The position numbers and the translations under genes are program-made. The notes beneath the pieces are model-generated. The model saw only the letters and a program-made list of their open reading frames with translations, searched no databases and was not told the DNA's origin. A stretch of DNA of 64,000 nucleotides from Brevibacterium daeguense. GTDB lineage: Bacteria > Actinomycetota > Actinomycetes > Actinomycetales > Brevibacteriaceae. This document shows positions 37,187 through 45,382 of the stretch, piece after piece. Position 1 is the first letter of the stretch, and each line of letters starts with the position of its first letter. The DNA lies in assembly GCF_021729135.1 (NCBI RefSeq), contig NZ_JAJTWW010000007.1, positions 1 through 64,000 of the forward strand, in the 5' to 3' direction.

Positions 37187-37438
37187 ATGGCACACACCGA
37201 AGCCGAAGTCCTCTCGGGACTGGCAGAGATCGTCAACGAAGAGACCGGACTGGCGACCGACGCCGTCGAGGCGAACAAGTCTTTCACCGACGACCTCGAC
37301 ATCGACTCGATCTCGATGATGACCATCGTGGTGAATGCTGAGAAGAAGTTCGGCGTCAAGATCCCGGACGACGATGTCAAAGACCTGGTCACCGTGCAGG
37401 ACGCTGTGGACTACATCGTCAAGGCACAGCAGGCCTGA
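37187..37438 (+). CDS. acpP: Acyl carrier protein
   Basis: An 83-residue acidic carrier that holds growing fatty acids on phosphopantetheine attached to Ser41, in DLDIDSISMM. GAAGGAATAGGAAA-type purine-rich sequence precedes ATG 37187. It lies between fabH and fabF, as in Streptomyces. A hairpin directly follows the gene and may stabilize or enrich its message relative to fabF. Confidence 0.97.
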   Translation: MAHTEAEVLSGLAEIVNEETGLATDAVEANKSFTDDLDIDSISMMTIVVNAEKKFGVKIPDDDVKDLVTVQDAVDYIVKAQQA

Positions 37439-37450
37439 CGCTTCCCTGTG

Positions 37451-37480
37451 CGGGGCGGCCGGCACTGTTCGGCCGCCCCG
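37451..37480 (+). terminator. Hairpin between acpP and fabF
   Basis: An 11-bp perfect GC stem (CGGGGCGGCCG arm) with an 8-nt loop and no U run. Probably a partial terminator or a 3'-end stabilizer for acpP. Confidence 0.6.
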
Positions 37481-37516
37481 TGACACCGCTCCAACGATTC
37501 GACGAGGTTTCACACC

Positions 37517-38758
37517 ATGACTTCCAAAGTTGTCGTCACCGGAATCGGTGCCGTCACTCCAATCGGTGCGACCGCGGATGCCACCTGGCAGGCCGCGCTC
37601 TCCGGCACCTCGGGCGCCCATACCCTGGACAACGACTGGTCTGAGAAGTACGACATTCCCGTCGACTTCGCCGCCACGGTCGATCCCTCGGTCGTCGAGG
37701 AGAATCTCAAGCGGGTCGAAGCAAAGCGACTCGATCCGTCGAGCCGCTTCGCGCTGATCTCCGCGAGGGAAGCCTGGCAGGACGCCGGAGCCCCGGAAGT
37801 CGAGCCGGAACGCCTCGCAGTGTCGTGGGCCACCGGGATCGGAGGCGTCTGGACCCTCCTCGAGGCATGGGACACCCTGCGCGAGGAGGGATCCCGGCGG
37901 GTCATGCCCCTGACGGTGCCCATGCTGATGCCCAATGGACCGGGCGCCGCGGTGGGCATGGAGCTTCAGGCCCGCGCCGCCGTCCACACGGTGGTCTCCG
38001 CGTGCGCGTCCTCGACCGAAAGCCTCGGGCTGGCCTTCGACACGCTGCGCTCTGGTCGTGCCGACGTGGTCGTCGCGGGAGGTTCGGAGTCCGCGGTCCA
38101 CCCGATCACGCTGGCCGCCTTCTCGTCGATGCGCGCCCTGTCACGCCGCACCGACTCGCCGGAGACGGCTTCGCGTCCCTACGATATCGGTCGCGACGGC
38201 TTCGTGATGGGCGAGGGCGCCGGCGCCCTGGTGCTCGAGCTCGAGGAGCACGCCAAGGCGCGAGGCGCGAAGATCTATGCGGAGATCGCCGGATGGGGCG
38301 TGTCGAACGATGCCTACCACATCACGGCCGGCGAGCCGGAGGGGAAGGGCTCGGCCGCCGCGATGCGCAGAGCTCTCGAGTCCGCCGGACTGCAGCCTGC
38401 CGATGTCCGCCATATCAACGCCCATGCGACCTCCACTCCGGTGGGAGACGTGCCGGAGTCGACAGCCATCAACAAGCTGCTCGGGTCCCACACTCAGGAC
38501 GCAGCGGTGTCTGCGACCAAGTCGATGATGGGACACCTGCTGGGCGGCGCGGGCGCCGTCGAGGCAGTGCTCACGGTCCTCGCGGTGCTGAACCGCACAG
38601 CTCCCCCGACCATCAACATCGAGGAGGTCGATCCGCAGATCGAGCTCAACATCGTCCGTGACACGCCGGCCGACCTGCCCCAGGGCGACATCGCCGCGCT
38701 CACGAACTCCTTCGGCTTCGGCGGACACAACGTCGTCGCGGCCATCAAGAGCGTGTGA
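37517..38758 (+). CDS. fabF: Beta-ketoacyl-ACP synthase II
   Basis: Elongating condensing enzyme of type II fatty acid synthesis. The 413-residue product shows the C-H-H triad: Cys163 in VSACASSTES, histidine in NAHATSTPVGD, and histidine after the lysine in KSMMGHLLGG. The C-terminal NSFGFGGHN is intact. It is the last gene of the cluster and is followed by a good terminator. Confidence 0.97.
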   Translation: MTSKVVVTGIGAVTPIGATADATWQAALSGTSGAHTLDNDWSEKYDIPVDFAATVDPSVVEENLKRVEAKRLDPSSRFALISAREAWQDAGAPEVEPERLAVSWATGIGGVWTLLEAWDTLREEGSRRVMPLTVPMLMPNGPGAAVGMELQARAAVHTVVSACASSTESLGLAFDTLRSGRADVVVAGGSESAVHPITLAAFSSMRALSRRTDSPETASRPYDIGRDGFVMGEGAGALVLELEEHAKARGAKIYAEIAGWGVSNDAYHITAGEPEGKGSAAAMRRALESAGLQPADVRHINAHATSTPVGDVPESTAINKLLGSHTQDAAVSATKSMMGHLLGGAGAVEAVLTVLAVLNRTAPPTINIEEVDPQIELNIVRDTPADLPQGDIAALTNSFGFGGHNVVAAIKSV

Positions 38759-38803
38759 CGCGCGATCGCTGAGGCCGGAGAGCCGAAGCACGAGAACGGA
38801 CGA

Positions 38804-38838
38804 CGCCGGGTTGCTGCGATGAGCAGCAACCCGGCGTT
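38804..38838 (+). terminator. Terminator of the fab cluster
   Basis: A 14-bp perfect stem (CGCCGGGTTGCTGC arm) with a 5-nt loop, ending in TT. It also lies downstream of the convergent DUF3145 gene. Confidence 0.8.
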
Positions 38839-38925
38839 CCGCTGTTCGCGCACACTCCGATGGGCGGAGGCAGATCCGGCGTGTCGATGAACGGGGCGAG
38901 GAGCGCGGCGCCTGGCGGAAAGCGG

Positions 38926-39423
38926 TCAGCCGACCTTGGTGAGCCAGCGGACGGGAGCACCCTCTCCTGCGTGGCGGAACGGTTCGAGCTCGTCGTCCCA
39001 GGCCTGGCCCAGTGCCTTGTTCATCTCCTCGGTCATGCGAGTGGCATCACCGGCCGACCGCTCGAGCGCGGAGCGGATGATGTCCTCCGGAACCACGATG
39101 TTTCCGAAGACGTCAGTGGTCGCGTGATACAGGCCGAGCGAAGGAGTGTGGCTCCAGCGGGCGCCGTTGACACCCGGAGCGGGCTCCTCCGTGACCTCGT
39201 AGCGCACTCCCTCCCACCCCCGCAGGGCGGAGGCAATGCGCGCGCCGGACCCACTGGCCGCCCGCCAGCAGATCTCTGCCCGGAACATGCCGGGCGCTGC
39301 CGGCTGCGGGCTCCAGTCGAACTTGGCCTGCGCGCCGATCGCCCCGCCCGCGGCCCATTCGATGTGTGGGCACAGCGCACGAGGTGCTGAGTGGACGAAC
39401 AATACGCCCTGAGTCATATCCAT
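38926..39423 (-). CDS. DUF3145 family protein
   Basis: A 165-residue soluble protein of an actinobacteria-specific family without known function. Recognizable segments are TQGVLFVHSAPRALCPHIEW at the N terminus and GLYHATTDVFGNIVVPEDIIR in the middle. Conservation beside the fab cluster suggests a lipid-related role, but this is only inference. GGAGG is 7 nt before ATG 39423; the ATG 6 nt downstream is an alternative, and the frame upstream of 39423 is not homologous. Confidence 0.9.
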   Translation of the reverse strand: MDMTQGVLFVHSAPRALCPHIEWAAGGAIGAQAKFDWSPQPAAPGMFRAEICWRAASGSGARIASALRGWEGVRYEVTEEPAPGVNGARWSHTPSLGLYHATTDVFGNIVVPEDIIRSALERSAGDATRMTEEMNKALGQAWDDELEPFRHAGEGAPVRWLTKVG

Positions 39424-39657
39424 TTTTCTGCCTCCTGGTCCGGATACGTCTTCCCCTACGATCCGAAGGCGGAGGTCTGGCGTCATTCTACGTTACGGAT
39501 CTCGCACTTGCCACCAGCCGCGACGAGCCATCAGCTGACCTTGCGAACAGCTCACGAACGCGGACCGGGTTGCTTTGCTAGAGTCTTCTCGACGCAGCGA
39601 CCCGTCGCCATCCGAATCTCGGCGGGGCGGAGGGTCGACAGAAGGAGTTCGCAGATC

Positions 39658-39714
39658 ATGCGCACGCAGTGTGCATCGCCCCCGGCGGTGCTCGGCAGTC
39701 TCGCTTCGGGCTGA
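39658..39714 (+). CDS. Possible 18-residue leader peptide before the histidine kinase
   Basis: GAAGGAG lies about 10 nt before ATG 39658. The frame encodes MRTQCASPPAVLGSLASG and stops with TGA at 39712-39714, 5 nt before GTG 39720 of the kinase frame. It has a far better ribosome binding site than the kinase itself, so either translation is coupled through this leader, or a frameshift separates the original kinase start from its body. Confidence 0.4.
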   Translation: MRTQCASPPAVLGSLASG

Positions 39715-39719
39715 TCGTC

Positions 39720-41009
39720 GTGCAACTCAGCAGGCTGTTCGACAGGTTCCTGCCGCCGGATCGCCGGCTCAACCCGGAGGCCCTGGCCTGGGTGGCGGTG
39801 TTGCTTGCGGCCATCGCGATGCTCGCCGTCGAGTCCTCGATCGCGGTGCAGGTGTACGGAGCCTCGGTCGCCTCGGCATTCCTCGTCACCCTGGTGCACG
39901 CCGGCGCGCTGCCGCTGTCGATGCTGCGCACGAGCCTCGGCGGAGTGTTCTCGGTCCTCGCGTGCGGGGTGCTCCCGCTGCTCGGCACCTACACGCCCGG
40001 CGCTCCGTGGCCGTGGATGGTGCCCGTGATGATCACCCAGATCCTGATCATCTTCGTCATCGGGCTGCGGGCCCATTGGAGAACGGCACTGGCCACTCTG
40101 ATCGCCAGCATCGCCGTCTCGATCGCTGCGGCGCTGTTCGGTCACACCCGCCACCCGGAAAGCAGCCCCGACTCCTCCATCGTCAACATCGTGGTCTTCG
40201 CATGCATCGCCGGCGGGGTCTACGTGGCAGCCGTCATCATCCGGCAGTGGCAGGAGATCAGCTCACAGCTCCTGCAGGAGAAGGAGAACACGGCCACGGA
40301 GCACTCGAAGCGGATCGTCGTTGAGGAGAAGGCCAGAATCGCGCGCGAGCTGCACGACATCATCGCCCACAGCATGTCGATCATCAACATCCAGGCCTCG
40401 AGCGCGCCCTACCGTCATCCGGAGACATCCAGCGAGGTGCAGAAGGAGTTCGCCGACATCTCAGGGTCTGCGCGGCAGGCACTGGGAGAGATGCGGCGGC
40501 TGCTCGACGTGCTGCGCAGCGACCGAGAGGATCAGCAGCTCTCGCCGCAGCCCAAGCTGCCCGAGATCGAGAACCTCGTGCATCAGGCGCAGCAGGCCGG
40601 GGTGCGGGTGAGGCTCGAGTGGAGTGGCGACCGAATCGATGGGACCCTGCGGGACAGCACCAGCTTGGCCGGCTACCGCATAGTCCAGGAAGCGCTGAGC
40701 AATGCCATCCGCCATGCGCGCGATTCCCAGGTGCGGATCGAGGTGCACAACGCCGGAACGGCGATCCGCATCACCGCCGTCAACACCGCCGGACGAGGCC
40801 CCGTGGAACCGGTGGAGCAGGGAGTTCGGCGTCACCATGGGCTCATCGGGATGCGGGAGCGCGCCGTCTCGGTCGGCGGCGAGGTCCGGACGGGGAAGAC
40901 GGTCGACGGCGGCTTCGAGGTTCAGGCAGTGCTGCCCCTGGGCAGTGCAGGGAGTCCACCGGAGCGCAGAGCTGAGCAGCATGCCGCGGAAGACGAGGAC
41001 CGCCTGTGA
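39720..41009 (+). CDS. Membrane sensor histidine kinase, HisKA_3 type (DesK-like topology)
   Basis: A 429-residue sensor kinase. Six hydrophobic segments span roughly residues 20-175. The dimerization helix with the phosphorylated histidine follows (ARIARELHDIIAHSMSIIN, about 200-218), then the HATPase_c domain (VQEALSNAIRHA, GLIGMRERAV). There is no extracellular sensor domain, so the membrane segments themselves probably sense, as in DesK. GTG 39720 is a tentative start; an upstream GTG at 39669 is also open. Its last bases overlap the response regulator (GTGA), so the pair is co-translated. Confidence 0.88.
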   Translation: MQLSRLFDRFLPPDRRLNPEALAWVAVLLAAIAMLAVESSIAVQVYGASVASAFLVTLVHAGALPLSMLRTSLGGVFSVLACGVLPLLGTYTPGAPWPWMVPVMITQILIIFVIGLRAHWRTALATLIASIAVSIAAALFGHTRHPESSPDSSIVNIVVFACIAGGVYVAAVIIRQWQEISSQLLQEKENTATEHSKRIVVEEKARIARELHDIIAHSMSIINIQASSAPYRHPETSSEVQKEFADISGSARQALGEMRRLLDVLRSDREDQQLSPQPKLPEIENLVHQAQQAGVRVRLEWSGDRIDGTLRDSTSLAGYRIVQEALSNAIRHARDSQVRIEVHNAGTAIRITAVNTAGRGPVEPVEQGVRRHHGLIGMRERAVSVGGEVRTGKTVDGGFEVQAVLPLGSAGSPPERRAEQHAAEDEDRL

Positions 41010-41707
41010 TCCGCGTGGTGATCGCCGATGACCAGGCGATGGTCAGAGCCGGCTTCGCCGCCCTGCTCGCTGCTCAGCCGGACATCGAGGTGGTCGGTCA
41101 GGCGAAGGACGGGGCGGAATGCGTGGCGCAGGTCGCCGAGCTGAACCCCGACATCGTGCTGATGGATGTGCGGATGCCGATCCAGGATGGGATCGAGGCC
41201 ACCCGGGAGATCCTGTCGACACCGAGATCCCACCCGGCCCAGGGCTCGTCGCTGACCGCCGAGGGGGCAGCGGCCCCGCGGATCATCATGCTGACCACCT
41301 TCGACATCGACGATTATGTCTTCGCCGCGATTCGTGCCGGCGCCAGCGGATTCCTGCTCAAGGATGCGCTGCCGACTGAGCTCATCGAAGCGGTGCGGGT
41401 CGTGGCCTCCGGCGACGGCCTGCTGGCGCCCAGCGTCACCCGCAAGGTGATCGAGCACTTCGCGGCGGGACCGCGCCAGGCGGATCCGACCGCGCTGCCC
41501 GCCCTCACCGAGCGGGAGCGCGAGATCCTGATTCTGGTGGCGCGCGGAGCCGCGAATACCGAGATCGCGGAGACTCTGTTCCTGGCGGTGCAGACGGTCA
41601 AGACCCACGTCTCGCGGATCCTGTCGAAGCTCGACGCTCGCGACCGCGCCCAGGCCGTCATCGCCGCCTACGAATCCGGGCTTGTGGTGCCGGGTTCCCC
41701 CGCGTGA
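41006..41707 (+). CDS. NarL/LuxR family response regulator
   Basis: A 233-residue regulator paired with the preceding kinase. The receiver domain has the acidic pair DD at 8-9, phosphoacceptor Asp54 (VLMDVRMP), Thr in MLTTFD and Lys in LLKDALP. The LuxR helix-turn-helix is at about 165-225 (LTEREREILILVARGAANTEIAETLF). Residues 72-90 (TPRSHPAQGSSLTAEGAAA) look inserted between the fourth helix region and the next strand compared with standard receivers. GTG 41006 overlaps the kinase stop. Its likely target is the desaturase gene that follows. Confidence 0.93.
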   Translation: MIRVVIADDQAMVRAGFAALLAAQPDIEVVGQAKDGAECVAQVAELNPDIVLMDVRMPIQDGIEATREILSTPRSHPAQGSSLTAEGAAAPRIIMLTTFDIDDYVFAAIRAGASGFLLKDALPTELIEAVRVVASGDGLLAPSVTRKVIEHFAAGPRQADPTALPALTEREREILILVARGAANTEIAETLFLAVQTVKTHVSRILSKLDARDRAQAVIAAYESGLVVPGSPA

Positions 41708-41714
41708 ACGGCGA

Positions 41715-41734
41715 CCCCCTACCCGGGTAGGGGG
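41715..41734. promoter_or_regulatory. Perfect 20-bp palindrome upstream of the desaturase
   Basis: CCCCCTACCCGGGTAGGGGG has no loop, and its center is 67 bp upstream of the predicted desaturase transcript start, a usual place for an activating response regulator. LuxR-type regulators bind such dyads. It is a weak candidate terminator because it has neither loop nor U run. Confidence 0.6.
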
Positions 41735-41779
41735 CCGGAACGGAACTCTGGTGTGACGCGGAGGCACCTGCCGCCGCGA

Positions 41780-41792
41780 TAGCGTGGAGACA
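41780..41792 (+). promoter_or_regulatory. -10 box and leaderless start of the desaturase
   Basis: TAGCGT (41780-41785), then 6 nt and ATG 41792. The -35 is poor, consistent with dependence on an activator. Confidence 0.5.
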
Positions 41793-42940
41793 TGAACCCA
41801 ACAGAAGTCGAAACTGTGCCGTTGAGCTCGGCGCCCCGCACGGAATCAGTTGCTCAAGTGCTGGAGCGGCGACGAGCAACCCGCGGAACGGCCCAGCAGG
41901 AATTCACCAGCGACTTCAGCGAGCTGATGGCCAAGGTCAAGGAGGCCGGCCTGCTGGCACGGCGGCCGGGCTGGTACCTGACCCGCTGCCTCCTCCTGGT
42001 GCTGTCCTATGCTGTGGCATTCTCGATGCTCTTCCTCATCGGCGAGAGCTGGTGGCAGATGCTCACCGCAGTGGTGTTCGCGCTCGTCTTCACGCAGACG
42101 GCGTATGTCGCCCACGATGCGGCGCACCGCCAGATCTTCACCAACGGCAAGGTCGGCGAGTGGTTCTCCACCATCACCGGCAACCTGCTCGTCGGCCTGA
42201 GCTACGGCTGGTGGATGAAGAAGCACAACGCTCTCCACCACGCGAATCCCAACAAGATCGGCAAGGACGGCGATATCGCCCCCGGCGGCATCGTGTTCGT
42301 CGCCGAGGACGCGCTCAAGCTCACCGGCTTCGCCAAATGGGTGGCCGCCCGGCAGGGGTGGCTCTTCTTCCCGATCCTGACTCTGGCCGGCGTGCAGCTG
42401 CATGTCCATTCAGTGCAGTCGATCATCAAGGGTCAGTCCTCGATCAAGCGTCGCTGGATCGAGGGGATCTTCATCGCCATCCGACTGATCGGATTCCCGA
42501 TCCTCGCCATCTGGGCGGCGGGACCGCTCATCGGCAGCGTCTTCATCGTTGTTCAGCTTGCCCTGTTCGGCCTCTACATGGGCGGCTCCTTCGCCCCCAA
42601 CCACAAGGGTCAGCCTCTCGTTCCCAAGGACGTCAACATCGACTTCCTGCGCCGTCAGACCCTGATGTCGCGCAACATCTCGGGCGGTCGCCCGATGGGA
42701 TTCCTGATGGGCGGTCTGAACTACCAGATCGAGCACCACCTGTTCCCCAGCATGCCCAGCGTCAACCTGCACAAGGTGCAGCCGATCGTGCGCGAGTACT
42801 GCCGCGAGAAGGACATCAAGTACACCGAGACGACCCTGCTCGAGTCGTACGGCATCATCGTCCGCTACCTCAATCGGGTCGGAATCGGCAAGGCCGATCC
42901 CTTCGACTGCCCGGTCACTGCGCAGTTCCGCTCACGCTGA
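41792..42940 (+). CDS. Membrane fatty acid desaturase (acyl-lipid/acyl-CoA)
   Basis: Introduces a double bond into membrane fatty acids using a di-iron center. The 382-residue product has three histidine boxes: HDAAH (108-112), HNALHH (145-150) and QIEHHLFP near 315. Four hydrophobic segments surround them (about 66-85, 90-107, 195-215, 235-260). The family covers DesA3-like and linoleoyl-CoA desaturase-like enzymes; regiospecificity cannot be read. Context with the DesK-like kinase and a dyad operator suggests cold- or fluidity-induced expression. Confidence 0.92.
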   Translation: MNPTEVETVPLSSAPRTESVAQVLERRRATRGTAQQEFTSDFSELMAKVKEAGLLARRPGWYLTRCLLLVLSYAVAFSMLFLIGESWWQMLTAVVFALVFTQTAYVAHDAAHRQIFTNGKVGEWFSTITGNLLVGLSYGWWMKKHNALHHANPNKIGKDGDIAPGGIVFVAEDALKLTGFAKWVAARQGWLFFPILTLAGVQLHVHSVQSIIKGQSSIKRRWIEGIFIAIRLIGFPILAIWAAGPLIGSVFIVVQLALFGLYMGGSFAPNHKGQPLVPKDVNIDFLRRQTLMSRNISGGRPMGFLMGGLNYQIEHHLFPSMPSVNLHKVQPIVREYCREKDIKYTETTLLESYGIIVRYLNRVGIGKADPFDCPVTAQFRSR

Positions 42941-43036
42941 GGGGCCGGGCGCAGCCCTGCCCCCCGGACGTCCGACGGCGCCTCGCCGCACCGTCCGGCG
43001 CCGCGGCCGCTGCCGCCCCGATCCGTGCCACTCGCT

Positions 43037-43083
43037 CGCCCTCGGGCTGATCAGCAGATTCTCGTCTGATCAGCCCGAGGGCG
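43037..43083. terminator. Bidirectional terminator between desaturase and TVP38 genes
   Basis: An 18-bp perfect stem (CGCCCTCGGGCTGATCAG arm) with an 11-nt loop. The right arm includes the last codons of the TVP38 gene. Confidence 0.8.
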
Positions 43084-43774
43084 GCGGTGTCTGCCGGGAC
43101 CGCCGCCACGACCGGTACGCCATCACAGTCATCGCGATCACGACGATCCAGGAGACTGCCACGACGACAGCCCGGACCGCTGTGGGCTCTCCGACGAACG
43201 AGCCGATCGCAACGAGCGACACCTGGCCCGGAACCGTGGCGACCGCGCTGGCAAGCAGGAAGTCGCGCTGGCTGACGCCGAACGCTCCGCTCCCGTAGTT
43301 GATGGGCCAGTACGGTATCCCGGGCAGGAGCCGCAGGGTGCAGACGGCCTGGAATCCGGAGCCCTGGAGATGCGCCTCCACCCGGGGGCCGTGGCTGCCC
43401 AGCAGCCTGAGGACCGTCGTCTTGCCCAGCAGCCGGGCGATCCAGTAAGCGCCCCAGCATCCGATGAGGACTCCGACGACCGAGAGCACGCTTCCGACGA
43501 CCACGCCGAAGATCAGCCCACCCGCGACGGCCATGATCGTGACGGGGATCGGTGTCAGGGCGACGACGGCGTAGAGCGCGGCGAATCCACCCCAGCTCGC
43601 CCAGCCGAGGCTTGAGACCCATCCCTGGATCTTGTCGATGGTGGGCAATCGGACATTGAAGGCGATCCACAGCATCACCAGCAGAGCTGCTGCGAGCAGG
43701 CTGTTGCGGACGAACGACTCCCACCGCGGGCCGGGGGCTGGGTCGCTTCCGTCGTCGTTGCTGATTGGTGACAC
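43070..43774 (-). CDS. TVP38/TMEM64 (DedA-superfamily) membrane protein
   Basis: A 234-residue polytopic inner-membrane protein. Hydrophobic helices lie at about 25-45, 60-100, 105-125, 165-190 and 200-225. The family core is visible in the TPIPVTIMAVAGGLIFGVVVGSV-type re-entrant segment and the LRLLPGIPYWPINYGSG loop. DedA relatives include lipid (undecaprenyl or phosphatidyl) transporters; the exact substrate here is unknown. GTG 43774 follows a -10 box by 6 nt. Convergent with the desaturase and divergent from a thioesterase, it adds to the membrane-lipid theme. Confidence 0.88.
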   Translation of the reverse strand: MSPISNDDGSDPAPGPRWESFVRNSLLAAALLVMLWIAFNVRLPTIDKIQGWVSSLGWASWGGFAALYAVVALTPIPVTIMAVAGGLIFGVVVGSVLSVVGVLIGCWGAYWIARLLGKTTVLRLLGSHGPRVEAHLQGSGFQAVCTLRLLPGIPYWPINYGSGAFGVSQRDFLLASAVATVPGQVSLVAIGSFVGEPTAVRAVVVAVSWIVVIAMTVMAYRSWRRSRQTPPPSG

Positions 43775-43780
43775 ACCATG

Positions 43781-43786
43781 ACTGTA
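43781..43786 (-). promoter_or_regulatory. -10 box of the TVP38 gene (leaderless)
   Basis: TACAGT on the minus strand, 6 nt before GTG 43774. Confidence 0.5.
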
Positions 43787-43856
43787 CGCAGATCAGCTGG
43801 GGTGGAGCGAGAAACCGCGTGCTGTGGGAGGTGCGCGCCCTGTGTGACGGATCACG

Positions 43857-43870
43857 TACAGTAGGCGCCA
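43857..43870 (+). promoter_or_regulatory. -10 box and leaderless start of the thioesterase gene
   Basis: TACAGT (43857-43862), then 7 nt and ATG 43870. Confidence 0.5.
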
Positions 43871-44739
43871 TGAGAGCAAGCACCGACAGCACCACCGCAG
43901 TGCGCACCTTCGCGGAGGCCACGGCCGTCACTGCGACCACGTCATCAGGCGTCGGCGGCTCCGGCCGCTTCACCGCCGATATCGACCCGGACTGGACCAT
44001 CGGCGGCAAGCCGAACGGAGGGTATCTCGAAGCCATCATGGCCAGGGCCGCCACAGCAGTCGCGGCCCATCCGCAGATCGTCGCCGCGAGCACGCACTTC
44101 TTCCGGGCGCCTGATCCCGGTCCCGCCGATCTCGAGGTCGAGTTCGTCACTTCGGGCCGGACGACCTCGCAGGTGCGGGTGCGCCTGAGCCAGCAGGGCA
44201 AGCCCAAGGTCGAGGCCATGTTCACCCTCGGGCGGCTGCCGCAATCAGGCCACGCCGAGGACCCCAGCGGCCCCGCGCTCCGGTGGCAGCACCCTGCGGG
44301 TCCGGCTATGGGCCGCCCGCTCGACGAGTGCCCCCGGTACTTCCCGCCTGCCTCCGAGTTCGCGGTGCCGATCCTGCACCAGGTCGACCTCCGCCTCGAG
44401 CCGGATGCCGCGGCCTTCGCGCGGGGCGAACCGCGCGGAATCGGAGAGCTGCGCGCCTGGTTCGATCTGCCCGGCCAGGATTCGTTCGACACCATCGGCC
44501 TGCTGCTGGCCGCCGACATCATGCCACCGGCCACCTTCGACATCGCGCCCAGCGGCTGGGTGCCCACCCTCGAGCTCACGACCTATGTCCGCGCGCTGCC
44601 GGCGGCCGGGCCGGTGAATATCCACCTCGTCGCCAACCTTATCCAGGGCGACCGGGTGGACGAGACCTGCACGATCTGGGACAGCCGGGGCACGCTCGTC
44701 GCGCGCGCTCACCAGCTGGCGGGCATTCGCCTGCCCTGA
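43870..44739 (+). CDS. Acyl-CoA thioesterase, double-hotdog (TesB-like)
   Basis: A 289-residue protein with two hotdog repeats. GGKPNGGYLEAIMARAA (about residues 45-61) is the N-terminal thioesterase motif, and LGRLPQ ends the first repeat; the second carries AWFDLPGQDSFDTIGLLLAADIMPP. Relatives hydrolyze fatty acyl-CoAs. The active-site aspartate of TesB cannot be placed with confidence. ATG 43870 is fixed by its -10 box. It converges on the tRNA gene. Confidence 0.88.
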   Translation: MRASTDSTTAVRTFAEATAVTATTSSGVGGSGRFTADIDPDWTIGGKPNGGYLEAIMARAATAVAAHPQIVAASTHFFRAPDPGPADLEVEFVTSGRTTSQVRVRLSQQGKPKVEAMFTLGRLPQSGHAEDPSGPALRWQHPAGPAMGRPLDECPRYFPPASEFAVPILHQVDLRLEPDAAAFARGEPRGIGELRAWFDLPGQDSFDTIGLLLAADIMPPATFDIAPSGWVPTLELTTYVRALPAAGPVNIHLVANLIQGDRVDETCTIWDSRGTLVARAHQLAGIRLP

Positions 44740-44751
44740 GCAGACGAGATG

Positions 44752-44825
44752 TGCCCCCGGCGGGGCTTGAACCCGCGACCAAAGGATTATGAGTCCTCTG
44801 CTCTGACCAGCTGAGCTACAGGGGC
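44752..44825 (-). tRNA. tRNA with CAT anticodon (tRNA-Met elongator or tRNA-Ile2)
   Basis: On the minus strand the acceptor GCCCCTG pairs with CGGGGGC, discriminator A; no CCA is encoded. The anticodon loop CTCATAA gives CAT, and the T loop GGGTTCAAGCC is standard. Whether it is methionyl or lysidine-modified isoleucyl cannot be settled by eye. TAGCCT (44842-44837) is a possible -10. Confidence 0.92.
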
Positions 44826-44847
44826 GTGCAGTGGAAAGGCTAGCAGA

Positions 44848-45315
44848 TCACCCGCGCTCGACGAGGATGCCGTCTGGATCCGCCCAGACCGTCCGGCCCG
44901 GGACGAACTCGACGCCGCCGATCGTGACGGGCACGTCCGCCTCGCCGCTGCCGGTCTTGCCCGACTTGCGCGGATTCGACCCCAGCGCCTTGATGCCCAG
45001 CGGCAGCCGCGCCAAGGCCGTGCGATCTCGCACCGCTCCGTAGATGATCACGCCCGCCCAGTCGTTCTCGACCGCCGAGGCGCCGATCAAATCCCCCATC
45101 AGCGCCGATTCCAGCGACCCGCCCCCGTCGACGACGAGGACCCCGCCATGTCCCGGGGAACTGAGAATCGCCTTGAGCAGCGCGTTGTCGCGGTGGCACC
45201 GAACGGTGCGGATCGGACCTGAGAAGGCGGCTTGCCCGCCGAGGTCCAGGAACTGCACGGACACCGAATCGAGCTCATCGCCGCGCTCATCGTAGAGGTC
45301 TGCTGTCGCCGTCAT
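44848..45315 (-). CDS. rraA: RraA family protein
   Basis: A 155-residue trimeric-fold protein. In proteobacteria RraA inhibits RNase E, while many homologues are 4-hydroxy-4-methyl-2-oxoglutarate or oxaloacetate lyases. Conserved GVLVVDGGGSLESALMGDLI (about 58-77), WAGVIIYGAVRD (about 86-97) and the Arg/Asp metal-site region identify the family. Which activity applies is open. ATG 45315 sits 6 nt after a -10 box. Confidence 0.92.
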   Translation of the reverse strand: MTATADLYDERGDELDSVSVQFLDLGGQAAFSGPIRTVRCHRDNALLKAILSSPGHGGVLVVDGGGSLESALMGDLIGASAVENDWAGVIIYGAVRDRTALARLPLGIKALGSNPRKSGKTGSGEADVPVTIGGVEFVPGRTVWADPDGILVERG

Positions 45316-45321
45316 GCCGAA

Positions 45322-45327
45322 AGTCTA
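45322..45327 (-). promoter_or_regulatory. -10 box of rraA (leaderless)
   Basis: TAGACT on the minus strand, 6 nt before ATG 45315. Confidence 0.5.
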
Positions 45328-45382
45328 CCGGCCGGTCGAGATCACCGGGAGGAACGATCCTCCGGGGACCGGTCGCCGGCCC

